A stretch of 64,000 bases of DNA. Source: Pseudomonas sp. M30-35 (GTDB lineage: Bacteria; Pseudomonadota; Gammaproteobacteria; Pseudomonadales; Pseudomonadaceae). The stretch is from contig NZ_CP020892.1 of assembly GCF_002163625.1 (NCBI RefSeq), forward strand, positions 620,001 through 684,000, given 5' to 3'. The notes below the pieces were generated by a model, which had not been told where the DNA came from, searched no databases, and worked only from the letters and a program-made list of their open reading frames with translations. The translations under genes were made by a program, and so were the position numbers. Shown here piece by piece: positions 45,779 through 60,144 of this stretch; positions within the stretch are counted from its first letter, which is position 1, and each line of letters opens with the position of its first letter.

Positions 45779-47073
45779 TGTTTAACTTCTACGTAAGCCT
45801 CGTCGCGGATCTGGCGTAGCCAGGCTTGCAGCTCTTCGTCGTACTTGCGGTTACGCAAGATGGTCTGCGCCTGCTGCTTGCGAGATTGCTCGCTGCTGTC
45901 AGTGGCGCGACGGCCAATCACTTCAAGAACGTGCCAGCCATAACGCGACTTAAATGGCTTGGAGACTTCACCGCTTGGGGTGGCGTCCATCACTTCGCGG
46001 AACTCAGGCACCAATGCCGTTGGATCAATCCAGTCAAGCTTGCCGCCGTTGAGTGCCGAGCCCGGATCTTCCGAGTAGCTCTTCGCCAGTTCGGCGAAGT
46101 TTTCACCTGCTTGAATGCGCTCGTAAAGGCGTTCAGCCAGGCGCTGGCTCTCAGCATCGCTACGGATTTCGTTTGGCTTGATCAGGATATGACGAACACT
46201 GACTTCGTCACGCATCTGGGCGCCACCGCCGCGTTTTTCCTGCAGCTTGATGATGATAAAGCCGCCGGGTGTGCGTACTGGTTCAGTGATGTCGCCAGCA
46301 CTCATGGAACTCAGCATGCTGTCGAACGGAGGTGGTAGTTGGCCAGCTTTGCGCCAGCCCATTTCCCCGCCTTCCAAGGCCGTTTCGCTAGACGAGCGGG
46401 CGATTGCCAATTGAGCGAAGTCGGCACCTTGCTGCAACTGCTGGTAAACGTCTTGGGCTTGGCGGGCAGCCGCTTGAACTTGTTCAGGCGCTGCACTTTC
46501 AGGAACTGGCACCAGAATGTTAGCCAAGCGGAACTCTTCCGACAGCTGCATTTTGCCTAGGTCCGAGGCCAGGAAGTTTTGTACTTCTTGATCGGATACC
46601 TGAATACGATCAGCAACGCGGCGCTGGCGCACGCGGCTGATGATCATTTCACGGCGCACCTGATCCCGCGCATCGTCAAACGACAGGCCATCTCTGTTCA
46701 GTGCAGCACGGAACTGGTCAACGCTCATGCCATTGCGCTGGGCAATGGTGCCGATGGCCTGATTAAGCTCCTCGTCGGTGATGCGAATTCCCGACCGCTC
46801 GCCAATCTGCAGTTGGATGTCTTCAATAATCAGACGCTCCAACACCTGCTGTTGAAGCACGTGCTCAGGCGGTAATGCTGAACCACGCTTAGCGATCGTT
46901 TGCTGGACCTCATTCATGCGCGCATTAAGCTGGCTTTGCATGATGACATCGTTATCGACGATGGCCGCTACGCGGTCCAAAGGTTGTACTTCAGCGTGTA
47001 CCGCAGTACCTATTAGCATCGCGCCCAGCAACAGCGGGCGCACGTAATTAGAAAGCTTTGTCTTCACGTTCAC
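45775..47073 (-). CDS. surA: Periplasmic chaperone and peptidyl-prolyl isomerase SurA
   Basis: Chaperone that escorts outer-membrane proteins, including LptD, through the periplasm. 432 residues: signal peptide ending at VHA (about residue 27), SurA N-terminal domain, and two parvulin domains (the second contains [11 protein letters not shown] and GWHVLEV). Its start lies within the last codons of lptD (26-base overlap), fitting co-translation with its client. Confidence 0.97.
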   Translation of the reverse strand: MNVKTKLSNYVRPLLLGAMLIGTAVHAEVQPLDRVAAIVDNDVIMQSQLNARMNEVQQTIAKRGSALPPEHVLQQQVLERLIIEDIQLQIGERSGIRITDEELNQAIGTIAQRNGMSVDQFRAALNRDGLSFDDARDQVRREMIISRVRQRRVADRIQVSDQEVQNFLASDLGKMQLSEEFRLANILVPVPESAAPEQVQAAARQAQDVYQQLQQGADFAQLAIARSSSETALEGGEMGWRKAGQLPPPFDSMLSSMSAGDITEPVRTPGGFIIIKLQEKRGGGAQMRDEVSVRHILIKPNEIRSDAESQRLAERLYERIQAGENFAELAKSYSEDPGSALNGGKLDWIDPTALVPEFREVMDATPSGEVSKPFKSRYGWHVLEVIGRRATDSSEQSRKQQAQTILRNRKYDEELQAWLRQIRDEAYVEVKQ

Positions 47074-49822
47074 GATAACCTTGAATGCCTTGGTCGAGGA
47101 AAGATTCAGTTTTGTTGCCAGTCACACCGCCCAAGCCTTTGAGTACGATCTGCAGGAAGATTCCGCGATCAGGCTCATCGTTAAACGATGGGTTCTGGCT
47201 AACTTCGTCATTGTCGATCCAGTAACGATTAATTAAGCGCAGTTTCCAGCAGCAGCTGTCGTACTCAAAACCACCAAAGGCTTCCAGCGTACGGTTGCGG
47301 CTGTAATCATACTGCCAGCGTGAAATAACGCTCCACTGCGGAACAATCGGCCAGATAACCGAGAAGTCATGCTGACTGATCTTGTAGTAATCCTTGATGT
47401 ACTCATCGGTGCCAGGCGTGCCGTAGTCACCGCCGCCAACAACCCAGTTACCGGTGCTTTGGTCGTAACGAACGGTGTCGTTGCGATAGCGATAACCAGC
47501 GTTGATAACCTTGTTCGGGTTATCTTCAGGTTGATAGTGGAACATTGCACTGCCGGAACGAGTGCGGTGGCTGTCTGGATCCCAGTTGAAATCTGAGCTG
47601 AAGCGCCAGTCGCGGTTGAAGCGATACAGATACTGCAGCGCGTAAGGTGATACCGATGCCTGAGCATCGTCACGCGTTTTGTAATCAATGCCTGGCAACT
47701 GCACTTTGCGGTCAGCAAAGTAGAAGGCTTGGCCGATGCTGAAGCGCTGACGCTCGAAGCCATTGTCCTCGATCCAGCGGTTGGTCACGCCCAGCGACAG
47801 TTTGTTTTCGTCACCGATGCGGTCTTTACCGGAGAAACGGTTCTCACGGAATAACGAGTTGTAGCTGAAGGTAGATTCACTGGTATCGAATACCGGGATA
47901 TCGGTTTGATCTTCTTCAGGTACATAGAGGTAGAACAAGCGCGGCTCAAGGGTCTGGCGATAATTGGTGCCGAACCATTGGGTGTTGCGATCAAAGTACA
48001 ATCCACTGTCGACGCTGAGCATGCCAACGCCACGGTTTTGTGTGCTGTCATACTTCTGCTCGGCGAGCAAAGTCGACTTGCCTTGGCTATCCAGGTCCAG
48101 ATCGTAGTTGGTGTACAGGTATTTAGCCTGTGGCTTGATGTAGCCCCAGCTCCAGTCCAGCGGCAAGCTTACCGCTGGCTCAAGGTGTAACCGGTCACCG
48201 TTGGCGCGGGCTAGACCCCTGACGTTCTCGTCGAGACGTCGTTCAGGGTTGCCTTCATCGTCAATGTAGTTACCGCTGCGCAGGTCACGATCAAAGCGAA
48301 CCAGCTCAGTGCCGTAAGCGAACTGAACACCACCTGGTTGGAATGGCAGCTTACCGTTCAAGGTGATTTGCGGCAGGCGGTTGTAAGGGGTGATATCGCT
48401 GATAGTCGCCAGCTCATACGCATGAGCGTTAAGTTTGGCGGTATAGCTGTCACCACGGTAAGTCAGGGTGCCGCGCTGGTTAACGAAGTCCGGCGTATCA
48501 ATACCAAGATCAGTATTCAGGTCCTGGAAGTAGTACGGGTCACTAATGTCGGTGTAGTCAACCTCAGCCAGCAGCCGATCATTCAGGCCACCTTTGTGCT
48601 GCCAGCTGTACATCCAGCGAGTGTCGCTGTAGTCGGACTGGAGCTTGCGGTCATCGTTCTCATCGTTAAGGTAGGCGGCGCCAATCTGGCCTTCGCTATT
48701 CTTTGTCAGATAACGGCCTTCGCCTTCCATCAACAAGCCACGGTCACTCATATACGTTGGGTACAGAGTGGCGTCGTAGTTGGGGGCCAGGTTGAAGTAG
48801 TACGGCGTCTGTAACTCGAAACCGTTGTCGCTTGAGCTGCCGATGGTGGGTGGCAGGAAGCCTGACTGGCGACGATCATCGATAGGGAAGTAGATATACG
48901 GTGTGTAAAACACCGGGAAATCTTTGACCCGCAGGGTTACGTTAGTTGCGGTACCGAAGCCGGTGGCAGGGTTTAACGTGATGTTGTTACCTGTCAGGTG
49001 CCAGGCATTGCTGCCAGGTTCGCAACTGGTGTAAGTACCGTCTTTGAGTCGAATAATCGCGGTTTCTTCACGCTTGGCGTACAACGCGTTGCCGCGAATG
49101 TGACCGCGGTGCATGACGTATTCGGCGTTATCGATTTTGGCTTCGCCGTTATCGAGCTGTAGCTCGGCATGATCGCCGACAACCAAGGCACCTTTGTCGC
49201 GCAGACGAACGTTGCCGTTCAGCTCGCCGAGGTTTTCAGCTTGCCGTAGGTTGGCTTCATCAGCTTCAACCTGCATGCCTGCCTGGCGTATGACGACATC
49301 ACCCGCCAACGTGGCAATCTGCTCTTCCTGCTGGTAGCGCGAGGCTTTGGCAGAGACGAACATCGGCGCCTGACTTAGCGGCGTATCGTCATTCATGCCT
49401 GGGCGTTCAGGCTCGACGTAGGCACCCGAACAGTACGGGGCGGTTTCGGCCAGCTGCGCTTCGCTCAACTTTTCACGCGGCACCCAGTCCAAATGGCTGT
49501 AGTCTGCGCTGCGAGATGTCAGACCTTTGCCTTCACTTTCAGTGACAAGCTTGGTGCCGACAGCTGCGGCTGCAACTTTACCGCCGCTACTGCTCTCTGA
49601 AGAGGCAGGCATGCTAATACTGGACTCGGTGTGAACCGGGCGCGCAGGCACTGCCGCATCAGCAGTTTTGGGGCTACACGCCCAACCGCCAGAGGCAGAG
49701 GCCGCACAGTCATACTGCTCGGCTGCTACAGCAAATTGACTGGCAACAGGTTGCAGGGCCAATAGGCCACTAGTCACCAGAAGTGGGAATTTTTTACGAA
49801 TAGCGGGGTATTTTACTGCCAT
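47048..49822 (-). CDS. lptD: LPS-assembly outer-membrane protein LptD
   Basis: Outer-membrane barrel that, with the LptE lipoprotein, inserts lipopolysaccharide into the outer leaflet. 924 residues. A signal peptide ends at about residue 34 (VAAEQYDC). A Pseudomonas-type N-terminal insert rich in Ser/Ala precedes the OstA-like jellyroll. A large barrel (about 300-900) follows, with [10 protein letters not shown] near the end carrying the adjacent cysteines used in the disulfides. Divergent from amgK. Confidence 0.97.
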   Translation of the reverse strand: MAVKYPAIRKKFPLLVTSGLLALQPVASQFAVAAEQYDCAASASGGWACSPKTADAAVPARPVHTESSISMPASSESSSGGKVAAAAVGTKLVTESEGKGLTSRSADYSHLDWVPREKLSEAQLAETAPYCSGAYVEPERPGMNDDTPLSQAPMFVSAKASRYQQEEQIATLAGDVVIRQAGMQVEADEANLRQAENLGELNGNVRLRDKGALVVGDHAELQLDNGEAKIDNAEYVMHRGHIRGNALYAKREETAIIRLKDGTYTSCEPGSNAWHLTGNNITLNPATGFGTATNVTLRVKDFPVFYTPYIYFPIDDRRQSGFLPPTIGSSSDNGFELQTPYYFNLAPNYDATLYPTYMSDRGLLMEGEGRYLTKNSEGQIGAAYLNDENDDRKLQSDYSDTRWMYSWQHKGGLNDRLLAEVDYTDISDPYYFQDLNTDLGIDTPDFVNQRGTLTYRGDSYTAKLNAHAYELATISDITPYNRLPQITLNGKLPFQPGGVQFAYGTELVRFDRDLRSGNYIDDEGNPERRLDENVRGLARANGDRLHLEPAVSLPLDWSWGYIKPQAKYLYTNYDLDLDSQGKSTLLAEQKYDSTQNRGVGMLSVDSGLYFDRNTQWFGTNYRQTLEPRLFYLYVPEEDQTDIPVFDTSESTFSYNSLFRENRFSGKDRIGDENKLSLGVTNRWIEDNGFERQRFSIGQAFYFADRKVQLPGIDYKTRDDAQASVSPYALQYLYRFNRDWRFSSDFNWDPDSHRTRSGSAMFHYQPEDNPNKVINAGYRYRNDTVRYDQSTGNWVVGGGDYGTPGTDEYIKDYYKISQHDFSVIWPIVPQWSVISRWQYDYSRNRTLEAFGGFEYDSCCWKLRLINRYWIDNDEVSQNPSFNDEPDRGIFLQIVLKGLGGVTGNKTESFLDQGIQGYREREDKAF

Positions 49823-49947
49823 CTTATTTTTCCGGGCTTCCTGCGCGCTAATGACCTAGAGGCCGCACGCCTCTCGATGGGCTTGAAAAGATGCTGGATA
49901 ATAAAGCATGACCCGCGCAACGGCTAGGGCCGTCGGAGACCCTTGTA

Positions 49948-51650
<1,703 letters not shown>

Positions 51651-51651
51651 A

Positions 51652-52392
51652 GTGATTTGGCCGAGCACAGTGTTGGGCGCTGTTGCAGGATTTGCCATTG
51701 CCAGTATTCCAGGTGGTTTACTGGGGGCGCTGCTTGGCCAAGTTGTCGATCGGCGTTTGCGTATGGCCAGTTGGGCGCAATTGCGTGAGCGGCTTGGCGG
51801 GCCTGCGCAGACCGACGATGATCAACTGCTGTTTCTAATGCTTGGGCGTCTAGCCAAATGTGACGGTCGGGTGTTGCCACAACATATCGAACAGGTGCGT
51901 TTAGAAATGCAGCGCTTGCGGCTTGATGAGGTGGCCCAACGGCGGGCGATTGAGGCATTTTCCAGAGGAAAAACCGGGCGTGACAATCTGCGCACACCGT
52001 TGCGTAGCCAAAGTCGAAATGCCACGCCGCTGTTGAGTGCATGCTGGCGTGTGGCAAATGCTGCTGGTCGGGTGAGTCGCACAGAGCGTGAGTTGATTTT
52101 GCTTTGGGGGACATGGTTGGGGGTGTCGGTGCATGCCAACGAATCGCTGCGCACAGGCGGCCAGTCAATGCCTGTTTCATCTGCATACCAGCAAGCGCTG
52201 CGATTGTTAGGCGTCACTGCTCAGAGTGAACGCGCAGAGATCAAGCGCGCATACCGGTTGCTGTTGAGTCGCCATCATCCGGATAAACTGCAAGGCAGTG
52301 GCGCCAGCGTAGACCAGGTGCGAGCGGCTACAGACAAAACCCGCGAGCTGCATCAGGCTTACGAGGTTGTACGCAAGCGTCATGGGTTTTAA
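51652..52392 (+). CDS. TerB-like/J-domain co-chaperone (DjlA-type)
   Basis: Protein of 246 residues starting at GTG 51652, chosen because GGAG lies eight bases ahead and homologues begin (M)IWPSTVLGA. A glycine-rich hydrophobic N-terminus (about 5-28) anchors it, a TerB-like helical domain follows (about 55-155), and a C-terminal J domain contains the HPD motif in RHHPDKL for Hsp70 stimulation. One base separates it from murU, so it is the third gene of that operon. Confidence 0.88.
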   Translation: MIWPSTVLGAVAGFAIASIPGGLLGALLGQVVDRRLRMASWAQLRERLGGPAQTDDDQLLFLMLGRLAKCDGRVLPQHIEQVRLEMQRLRLDEVAQRRAIEAFSRGKTGRDNLRTPLRSQSRNATPLLSACWRVANAAGRVSRTERELILLWGTWLGVSVHANESLRTGGQSMPVSSAYQQALRLLGVTAQSERAEIKRAYRLLLSRHHPDKLQGSGASVDQVRAATDKTRELHQAYEVVRKRHGF

Positions 52393-52417
52393 GTCGTCCC
52401 AGCTGCTACGGGTGCGC

Positions 52418-53485
<1,068 letters not shown>

Positions 53486-53621
53486 AAGTAAGCTTCCCCA
53501 AGGGCCAGAGTGTTCCAGCCTAGCTGTTTCGGCATCCACTTGTAAGCCGCTATATGCGCGGCAAAACCTTAGTGCGGGCTGCTACAATGCGCGCAATCCG
53601 TGTGTATTTCTGAGGTTAGCC

Positions 53622-54296
53622 ATGCAGCCCTTCGCCATTGCCCCGTCAATCCTTTCCGCTGATTTTGCCCGTCTGGGTGAGGAGGTGGACAACGTCCTCG
53701 CTGCGGGCGCCGATATTGTTCACTTTGATGTAATGGACAATCACTACGTGCCTAATCTGACCATTGGGCCAATGGTCTGTGCAGCGTTGCGTAAGTACGG
53801 CATCACCGCGCCGATTGATGCACACCTGATGGTTAAGCCGGTAGACCGCATTATCGGTGACTTCATTGAGGCGGGTGCCAGCTATATAACTTTTCATCCA
53901 GAGGCCTCCGAGCACATCGACCGCTCACTGCAGTTGATCCGTGAAGGCGGCTGCAAGGCAGGTTTGGTGTTCAACCCGGCCACGCCACTGAGCGTGCTTA
54001 AGCATGTGCTGGATAAGGTCGACATGATCTTGCTGATGAGTGTTAACCCAGGGTTTGGCGGGCAGAAGTTTATCCCCGGGACCCTCGACAAGCTGCGTGA
54101 GGCGCGTGCGCTGATTGACGCGAGTGGGCGCGAGATTCGCCTGGAAATCGACGGTGGAGTCAATGTCGGTAATATTCGTGAAATCGCTCAAGCGGGCGCG
54201 GACACGTTTGTTGCAGGCTCGGCGATCTTCAATCAGCCGGATTACTCAGCGGTGATCAATGCCATGCGCGCTGAACTGGCGCAGGTGCAGGGCTGA
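53622..54296 (+). CDS. rpe: Ribulose-phosphate 3-epimerase
   Basis: Interconverts ribulose 5-phosphate and xylulose 5-phosphate in the pentose phosphate pathway. Start at 53622 ([19 protein letters not shown]) with TGAGG ahead; an upstream open extension is not real. 224 residues, TIM barrel, with [18 protein letters not shown] and [10 protein letters not shown] metal and phosphate motifs. It overlaps gph by one base. Confidence 0.97.
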   Translation: MQPFAIAPSILSADFARLGEEVDNVLAAGADIVHFDVMDNHYVPNLTIGPMVCAALRKYGITAPIDAHLMVKPVDRIIGDFIEAGASYITFHPEASEHIDRSLQLIREGGCKAGLVFNPATPLSVLKHVLDKVDMILLMSVNPGFGGQKFIPGTLDKLREARALIDASGREIRLEIDGGVNVGNIREIAQAGADTFVAGSAIFNQPDYSAVINAMRAELAQVQG

Positions 54297-55009
54297 TGCC
54301 TTTAAGCTCCGTGCTTGCTGGAGAACTGCCGAAGTTGGTGATGTTCGACCTCGATGGCACCCTGATTGATTCAGCTCCGGATTTGGCTGTCGCCCTCGAT
54401 AAAACCCTGCACTCGCTCGGCCACACGCCAGCGGGTATCGACAATGTGCGCCACTGGATTGGTAACGGCGCGCGCGTGTTGGTGCGCCGCGGACTGGCTA
54501 AGAACATGGCGCATGAACATGTTGATGAGGCGCAAGCAGGGCCTGCGCTTGAACTGTTTATGAGCGCATACGCCGATAATCACCAGCTGACGCAGGTTTA
54601 TCCTGGCGTGGTCGAAACCCTCGACTGGTTGCAGGAGCAGGGTGTGGTGATGGCTGTGGTAACGAATAAACCTGAGCGGTTTGTTGCCCCGTTGTTAGAT
54701 GAAAAGGGCTTGGGCGGATATTTTCGTTGGATTATTGGCGGAGATACCTTGCCACAGCAAAAGCCTGATCCTGCTGCGTTGCTGCATGTCATGCATATGG
54801 CTCAGGTCAGCGCTAACCAGGCGTTATTTGTCGGTGATTCGCGCAATGACGTGCTTGCAGCCAAGGCTGCGCAGGTTTCGTGCGTCGCACTGAGTTATGG
54901 CTATAACCACGGTCGGCCTATTAGCGAAGAGAGCCCAGCCTGTGTGTTGGATGATTTGCGTGAGCTGATACCGTTGATTTCCTTTGAGTCCGAAGCATCG
55001 CTGGGTTGA
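54296..55009 (+). CDS. gph: Phosphoglycolate phosphatase
   Basis: HAD-superfamily hydrolase that removes phosphoglycolate, for instance from DNA 3'-end repair. 237 residues; the nucleophile motif is FDLDGTLIDS and the acid pair is GDSRNDVLAA. The N-terminus carries about 12 residues before the HAD core. Coupled to rpe (TGATG), upstream of the trp leader. Confidence 0.94.
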   Translation: MPLSSVLAGELPKLVMFDLDGTLIDSAPDLAVALDKTLHSLGHTPAGIDNVRHWIGNGARVLVRRGLAKNMAHEHVDEAQAGPALELFMSAYADNHQLTQVYPGVVETLDWLQEQGVVMAVVTNKPERFVAPLLDEKGLGGYFRWIIGGDTLPQQKPDPAALLHVMHMAQVSANQALFVGDSRNDVLAAKAAQVSCVALSYGYNHGRPISEESPACVLDDLRELIPLISFESEASLG

Positions 55010-55109
55010 TTAGACCCGGCGCCTGCGCTAGTGTTGCCTGACTTTACATCCACTCTCTAGAGATTTCCCCGTGGTGGTTACCTGCAAACTCTGGCTTGAA
55101 CGAGCTGGA

Positions 55110-55154
55110 ATGAAAATCATCAAGGCTCTGGCCCGTTGGCGCTGGCGCCTCTGA
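55110..55154 (+). CDS. trpL: trp leader peptide
   Basis: Fourteen-codon frame MKIIKALARWRWRL with Trp codons at positions 10 and 12, preceded by GAGCTGGA. A GGCGCTGGCGCC segment at its end can pair internally, and a GCCGG/CCGGC hairpin follows at 55165-55178. This layout is that of a transcription attenuator sensing charged tRNA-Trp. Confidence 0.78.
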   Translation: MKIIKALARWRWRL

Positions 55155-55222
55155 ATTGATATTGGCCGGTTAGCCGGCGCGTTTGCACACGACCGTTTTA
55201 CCCTCAAACCACGAGGCAGATC
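55155..55222 (+). promoter_or_regulatory. trpE attenuator region
   Basis: Stem-loop GCCGG-N4-CCGGC at 55165-55178, followed by a short T-rich stretch (GCGTTTGC and, later, CGTTTTA), between the leader peptide and trpE. The competing antiterminator would involve the tail of the leader frame. The T tract is poor, so termination strength is uncertain. Confidence 0.5.
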
Positions 55223-56698
55223 ATGATCCGCGAAGAATTCCTGCGTTTAGCCGCTTCCGGCTATAACCGTATCCCTGTTGCCCACGAAACCATTGCTGAC
55301 TTCGACACACCGCTGTCGATCTATCTGAAACTGGCTGATCAAGCCAACACCTATCTGCTTGAGTCAGTTCAGGGTGGTGAGAAATGGGGGCGTTACTCAA
55401 TCATCGGCTTGCCAGCACGCACAGTGCTGCGCGCCTATGATCACACCGTCATTGTTAGCATCGACGGCGTCGAGACCGAACGTCACGAATGCGAAGACCC
55501 GCTAGATTTTGTCGAGAAGTTTAAAGAGCGCTATCGAGTCCCGACCCTGCCAGGCCTGCCGCGCTTTAATGGCGGTCTGGTCGGTTATTTTGGTTACGAC
55601 AGTGTTCGTTACGTTGAAAAGCGTCTGGCTGTTTGCCCCAATCCAGACCCGCTGGGTAATCCGGATATTCTATTGATGGTCTCGGATGCGGTGGTTGTCT
55701 TCGACAATCTCGCTGGCAAGATGCATGCAATCGTACTGGCCGACCCTGCGCAGGATGACGGCTTCGAGCAAGCTCAAGCCCACCTGCAAGAAATCCTACA
55801 TAAATTGCGCCAGCCGATTGAACCGCGCCTTGGTGTCGATCTGAATGCGCCGGTGGGTGCAGAACCTGCATTCCGCTCAAGCTTCAGTCGCGAAGACTAT
55901 GAGCGTGCGGTTGATACCATCAAGGAATATATATTGGCGGGCGATTGCATGCAGGTGGTGCCATCGCAGCGCATGTCGATTGACTTCAAGGCCGCGCCGA
56001 TTGATCTCTACCGGGCGCTACGCTGCATCAACCCGACGCCTTATATGTACTTCTTCAATTTTGGTGACTTTCACGTAGTTGGCAGCTCGCCAGAGGTGCT
56101 GGTGCGGGTTGAGGATAACCTCATTACCGTCCGCCCAATTGCCGGTACACGGCCACGTGGTGTCAACGAAGAAGCCGATCATGCGCTCGAAGAAGATCTG
56201 CTGTCCGATGCCAAGGAGATTGCTGAGCATCTGATGCTGATTGACCTTGGGCGTAACGACGTGGGCCGTGTGGCCAGCACGGGGAGCGTCAAGTTAACCG
56301 AGAAAATGGTCATCGAGCGTTACTCCAACGTGATGCACATCGTGTCCAACGTTACCGGGCAGTTGAAGCCAGGCCTGACGGCAATGGACGCCCTGCGCGC
56401 TATTTTGCCGGCAGGCACCTTGTCCGGTGCACCGAAAATCCGTGCCATGGAAATCATTGACCAGTTAGAGCCCGTGAAGCGCGGTGTGTACGGCGGGGCA
56501 GTGGGCTACATGGCATGGAACGGGAATATGGATACCGCGATCGCGATTCGTACGGCGGTGATCAAAAACGGTGAGCTGCATGTGCAAGCAGGCGGTGGGA
56601 TTGTTGCTGACTCAGTGCCCGCACTTGAGTGGGAAGAAACGCTTAACAAACGTCGGGCTATGTTCCGCGCTGTTGCCCTAGCCGAACAATCTCACTGA
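55223..56698 (+). CDS. trpE: Anthranilate synthase component I
   Basis: Makes anthranilate from chorismate with TrpG supplying ammonia. 491 residues; N-terminal region includes the Trp-feedback [15 protein letters not shown] motif, and the catalytic part has [28 protein letters not shown] and [23 protein letters not shown] precedes the start. Ten bases separate it from trpG. Confidence 0.97.
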   Translation: MIREEFLRLAASGYNRIPVAHETIADFDTPLSIYLKLADQANTYLLESVQGGEKWGRYSIIGLPARTVLRAYDHTVIVSIDGVETERHECEDPLDFVEKFKERYRVPTLPGLPRFNGGLVGYFGYDSVRYVEKRLAVCPNPDPLGNPDILLMVSDAVVVFDNLAGKMHAIVLADPAQDDGFEQAQAHLQEILHKLRQPIEPRLGVDLNAPVGAEPAFRSSFSREDYERAVDTIKEYILAGDCMQVVPSQRMSIDFKAAPIDLYRALRCINPTPYMYFFNFGDFHVVGSSPEVLVRVEDNLITVRPIAGTRPRGVNEEADHALEEDLLSDAKEIAEHLMLIDLGRNDVGRVASTGSVKLTEKMVIERYSNVMHIVSNVTGQLKPGLTAMDALRAILPAGTLSGAPKIRAMEIIDQLEPVKRGVYGGAVGYMAWNGNMDTAIAIRTAVIKNGELHVQAGGGIVADSVPALEWEETLNKRRAMFRAVALAEQSH

Positions 56699-56708
56699 GG
56701 AGTTTGCC

Positions 56709-57302
56709 ATGTTACTGATGATTGATAATTACGACTCCTTTACCTACAACGTGGTGCAGTACCTCGGTGAGCTGGGTGAAGACGTCAAAGTTGTACGCAA
56801 CGATGAGTTAACCATCGCCGATATCGAGGCGCTCAAGCCTGATCGTATAGTTGTGTCTCCCGGGCCTTGCACGCCGAATGAAGCGGGCGTGTCACTTGAA
56901 GTGATCAAACACTTCGCTGGCAAGCTGCCTTTGCTTGGTGTGTGCTTGGGGCACCAGAGCATCGGCCAGGCGTTCGGCGGCGATGTCGTGCGCGCACGGC
57001 AAGTCATGCACGGCAAAACCAGTCCGGTTCATCACTTCGATAAAGGTGTTTTTGCCGGGCTTAATAATCCGTTGACCGTGACTCGCTACCACTCGTTGGT
57101 GGTTAAGCGTGAAACCTTGCCCGACTGCCTTGAGGTGACCGCCTGGACCCAGACTGAAGACGGTGCGGTCGATGAAATTATGGGCCTGCGTCACAAGACC
57201 CTGGATGTCGAAGGTGTGCAGTTCCACCCGGAGTCTATTCTCACTGAGCAAGGCCATGAGCTATTTGCCAATTTCCTCAAACAACAAGGAGGCGTGCGCT
57301 GA
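56709..57302 (+). CDS. trpG: Anthranilate synthase component II (glutamine amidotransferase)
   Basis: Amidotransferase that supplies ammonia to TrpE and probably also serves p-aminobenzoate synthesis. 197 residues; nucleophile Cys in [10 protein letters not shown], oxyanion loop [11 protein letters not shown] and the catalytic His-Glu in [16 protein letters not shown] precedes the start. It overlaps trpD by one base. Confidence 0.97.
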   Translation: MLLMIDNYDSFTYNVVQYLGELGEDVKVVRNDELTIADIEALKPDRIVVSPGPCTPNEAGVSLEVIKHFAGKLPLLGVCLGHQSIGQAFGGDVVRARQVMHGKTSPVHHFDKGVFAGLNNPLTVTRYHSLVVKRETLPDCLEVTAWTQTEDGAVDEIMGLRHKTLDVEGVQFHPESILTEQGHELFANFLKQQGGVR

Positions 57303-58351
57303 TGGATATCAAGCAAGCCCTTAATCGGATTGTCAGTCAGCTCGACCTTAGCACCGAGGAAATGCAGGACGTCATGCGCGAAATCATGACTGGCCAGTGC
57401 ACTGAAGCCCAGATTGGCGCGTTCTTGATGGGCATGCGCATGAAGAGCGAAACAATCGATGAAATCGTCGGTGCCGTTTCTGTCATGCGTGAACTGGCCA
57501 GCCATGTTGTATTGCCGACCTTGGATCACGTTGTAGATGTGGTGGGGACTGGCGGCGACGGCGCGAACATCTTCAATGTTTCAACCGCCGCAAGTTTTGT
57601 TGTCGCAGCAGCGGGAGGCAAGGTTGCCAAGCATGGTAATCGCGCTGTTTCAGGCAAAAGCGGTAGCGCTGATTTACTCGAAGCCTCGGGCATCTATTTG
57701 AATTTGACCCCAGAGCAGGTCGCTCGCTGTATTGATAGCGTCGGTGTGGGTTTTATGTTCGCGCAGGTGCATCACAAGGCGATGAAGTATGCAGCTGGGC
57801 CGCGACGTGAGCTGGGGTTGCGCACACTATTCAATATGCTTGGCCCTCTGACGAACCCGGCGGGTGTCCAGCACCAGGTCGTTGGTGTGTTCAGTCAAGC
57901 CTTGTGCCGACCGCTGGCCGAGGTGCTCAAGCGCTTGGGTAGCAAGCATATTTTAGTGGTGCATTCGCGAGATGGTCTGGATGAGTTCAGCCTCGCGGCA
58001 GCGACTCATGTTGCCGAGTTGAAGGATGGTCAGATCAGCGAATATGAAGTGTTTCCAGAAGACCTCGGCCTAAAGAGCCAGAGTCTGGTTGGGCTTACGG
58101 TCGATAGCCCTGAAGCATCGCTTGAGTTGATTAGCGATGCATTGGGCAAGCGCAAAACTGAAGCCGGAGAAAAAGCGGCTGATATGATCGCACTCAATGC
58201 GGGCGCGGCGCTGTATGCTGCTGACTTAGCTACGAGCCTTAAAGAAGGTGTGCAATTGGCGCATGACGCCCTGTGCACCGGTCTTGCGCGCGAAAAAATG
58301 CAAGAGCTGGCATCATTCACTGCAGTATTCAAACAGGAGAACCAAGGGTGA
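57302..58351 (+). CDS. trpD: Anthranilate phosphoribosyltransferase
   Basis: Attaches phosphoribose from PRPP to anthranilate. 349 residues with the glycine-rich PRPP motif [15 protein letters not shown], then [19 protein letters not shown] and the second anthranilate region near [21 protein letters not shown] precedes the start. Four-base overlap with trpC. Confidence 0.97.
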   Translation: MDIKQALNRIVSQLDLSTEEMQDVMREIMTGQCTEAQIGAFLMGMRMKSETIDEIVGAVSVMRELASHVVLPTLDHVVDVVGTGGDGANIFNVSTAASFVVAAAGGKVAKHGNRAVSGKSGSADLLEASGIYLNLTPEQVARCIDSVGVGFMFAQVHHKAMKYAAGPRRELGLRTLFNMLGPLTNPAGVQHQVVGVFSQALCRPLAEVLKRLGSKHILVVHSRDGLDEFSLAAATHVAELKDGQISEYEVFPEDLGLKSQSLVGLTVDSPEASLELISDALGKRKTEAGEKAADMIALNAGAALYAADLATSLKEGVQLAHDALCTGLAREKMQELASFTAVFKQENQG

Positions 58352-59187
58352 GCGGGCCAACAGTTCTGGAAAAAATCCTTGCGCGTAAAGTCGAAGAAGT
58401 CGCTGCGCGTAGCCGCATCACCAGCCTCAGTGAGCTGGAGCGTGAGGCACGTGCTGCTGATGCGCCGCGTGGCTTTGCTCTAGCATTGCTTGACCAAGCA
58501 GCTGCGAAGAAGTCTGCGGTGATTGCCGAGATTAAAAAAGCTTCGCCAAGCAAAGGCGTGATCCGTGAGCACTTTGAACCTGGCGAAATTGCTCGCTGCT
58601 ACCAGGAAGGCGGTGCAACCTGTTTATCGGTATTGACTGATATCGATTTTTTCCAGGGCGCTGATCACTTTTTGCAGATGGCACGTAACGCCTGCTCACT
58701 GCCGGTGCTGCGTAAAGACTTTATGATTGATCCCTACCAGATCGTCGAGTCGCGAGCATTAGGCGCTGATTGTGTGTTGCTGATTGCCTCTGCATTAGAA
58801 GATGGACAAATGGCTGAGCTGGCAGCTACGGCTAAGTCATTCAACCTTGATGTATTGGTTGAGGTGCACGACGCTGCAGAGCTAGAGCGCGCGTTGAACA
58901 CGCTGGATACTCCGCTTATCGGTATCAACAACCGCAACCTGCATACCTTTGAGGTTAATCTGGATACAACTTTGGAGCTGTTGCCGCAGGTGCCACGCGA
59001 CCGTCTGGTTGTGACCGAGAGTGGCATCATCAACCGTGCTGATGTTGAGTTGATGGAAATCAATGAGGTGTATGCATTTCTGGTTGGTGAAACCTTCATG
59101 CGTGCAGAGAAACCAGGGGTTGAACTGGAGCGTCTGTTCTTTCCGGACCGCAAGCGCTTGTTCAGTAATAACCTTGATGTCGATTAG
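58348..59187 (+). CDS. trpC: Indole-3-glycerol-phosphate synthase
   Basis: Closes the indole ring. 279 residues from a GTG start (58348), with AGGAG upstream and GTGA overlap with trpD; the frame upstream of this is not coding. TIM-barrel motifs are [35 protein letters not shown] and VTESGI. It is a single-function enzyme with no TrpF fusion. A strong terminator follows. Confidence 0.97.
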   Translation: MSGPTVLEKILARKVEEVAARSRITSLSELEREARAADAPRGFALALLDQAAAKKSAVIAEIKKASPSKGVIREHFEPGEIARCYQEGGATCLSVLTDIDFFQGADHFLQMARNACSLPVLRKDFMIDPYQIVESRALGADCVLLIASALEDGQMAELAATAKSFNLDVLVEVHDAAELERALNTLDTPLIGINNRNLHTFEVNLDTTLELLPQVPRDRLVVTESGIINRADVELMEINEVYAFLVGETFMRAEKPGVELERLFFPDRKRLFSNNLDVD

Positions 59188-59198
59188 TCGTACAGGCT

Positions 59199-59241
59199 AA
59201 AAAAAACCGCTACTTCAGTATTCCTGAGTAGCGGTTTTTTT
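59199..59241. terminator. Bidirectional terminator between trpC and vfr
   Basis: Arms ACCGCTACT/AGTAGCGGT with flanking A8 and T7 runs on both sides, serving two convergent genes. Confidence 0.93.
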
Positions 59242-59267
59242 ATGTCGCTTGTTGCGCTATAGCGCTA

Positions 59268-59912
59268 TCAACGCGTACCGAAAACAACCATGGTTTTGCC
59301 TTTGACGTGCACCAAGCCTTGCTCTTCGAGCGCTTTGAGTACACGGCCAACCATCTCACGAGAGCAGCCGACGATTCGGCCGATTTCTTGGCGAGTGATT
59401 TTGATCTGCATCCCATCAGGGTGAGTCATCGCATCAGGCTGCTTGCACAGATCAAGCAGTGTCCGGGCCACGCGCCCGGTTACGTCAAGGAATGCCAAGT
59501 CACCGACTTTGCGCGTGGTATTGCGCAGGCGTTCGGCCATTTGGCTGCCCAGAGCATAAAGGATATCGGGGTCCTGCTCTGTCAGTTCGCGGAACTTGGT
59601 GTAGCTTAGCTCAGCGACTTCACACTCAGTTTTTGCGCGGACCCAAGCGCTGCGCTCCTTATCGGCGCCTTCTTTATCAAACAGGCCCAACTCACCGAAG
59701 AAATCCCCGGAGTTGAGATACGCGATAATCATCTCGCGACCGTCGTCATCTTCAATCAGGATCGTTACCGAGCCTTTAACGATGAAGAATAGCGTTTCGC
59801 AGCGATCACCCGCATAGATGATGGTGCTTTTAGCCGTGTAACGACGGCGGTGACAATGTGCAAGAAGCTTGTCGAGGTTCTTTATTTTAGGTGTAAGGGT
59901 TATTGCGACCAT
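59268..59912 (-). CDS. vfr: cAMP-activated global regulator Vfr (CRP family)
   Basis: CRP homologue that controls virulence, motility and quorum genes in P. aeruginosa. 214 residues. The cyclic nucleotide-binding domain has the phosphate cassette [21 protein letters not shown], and the helix-turn-helix is [20 protein letters not shown]. It is convergent with trpC as in other Pseudomonas. No clear ribosome site was seen. I did not find a strong CRP/Vfr site in its upstream region. Confidence 0.95.
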   Translation of the reverse strand: MVAITLTPKIKNLDKLLAHCHRRRYTAKSTIIYAGDRCETLFFIVKGSVTILIEDDDGREMIIAYLNSGDFFGELGLFDKEGADKERSAWVRAKTECEVAELSYTKFRELTEQDPDILYALGSQMAERLRNTTRKVGDLAFLDVTGRVARTLLDLCKQPDAMTHPDGMQIKITRQEIGRIVGCSREMVGRVLKALEEQGLVHVKGKTMVVFGTR

Positions 59913-60144
59913 GCCCGAGTCCCGAAATATAAAATGTGTGCCCGTGTTGGAGGCGTTTTCTTATTAGTTATTTGAGCTAGTGTGCCAGTAAAGTGGCGTC
60001 AGCTTAATCAACACTATCTTACACAGGCTAATTTTGCGACCCAGCTAACAACATTGAGTTGAACTTTCTTCAAAGTGAGGCTATAGCCGGGGATTTACGG
60101 CGCTGTGATAAGCTGCCGAACTTTTCATCAGCGGGGTCTTGGTA

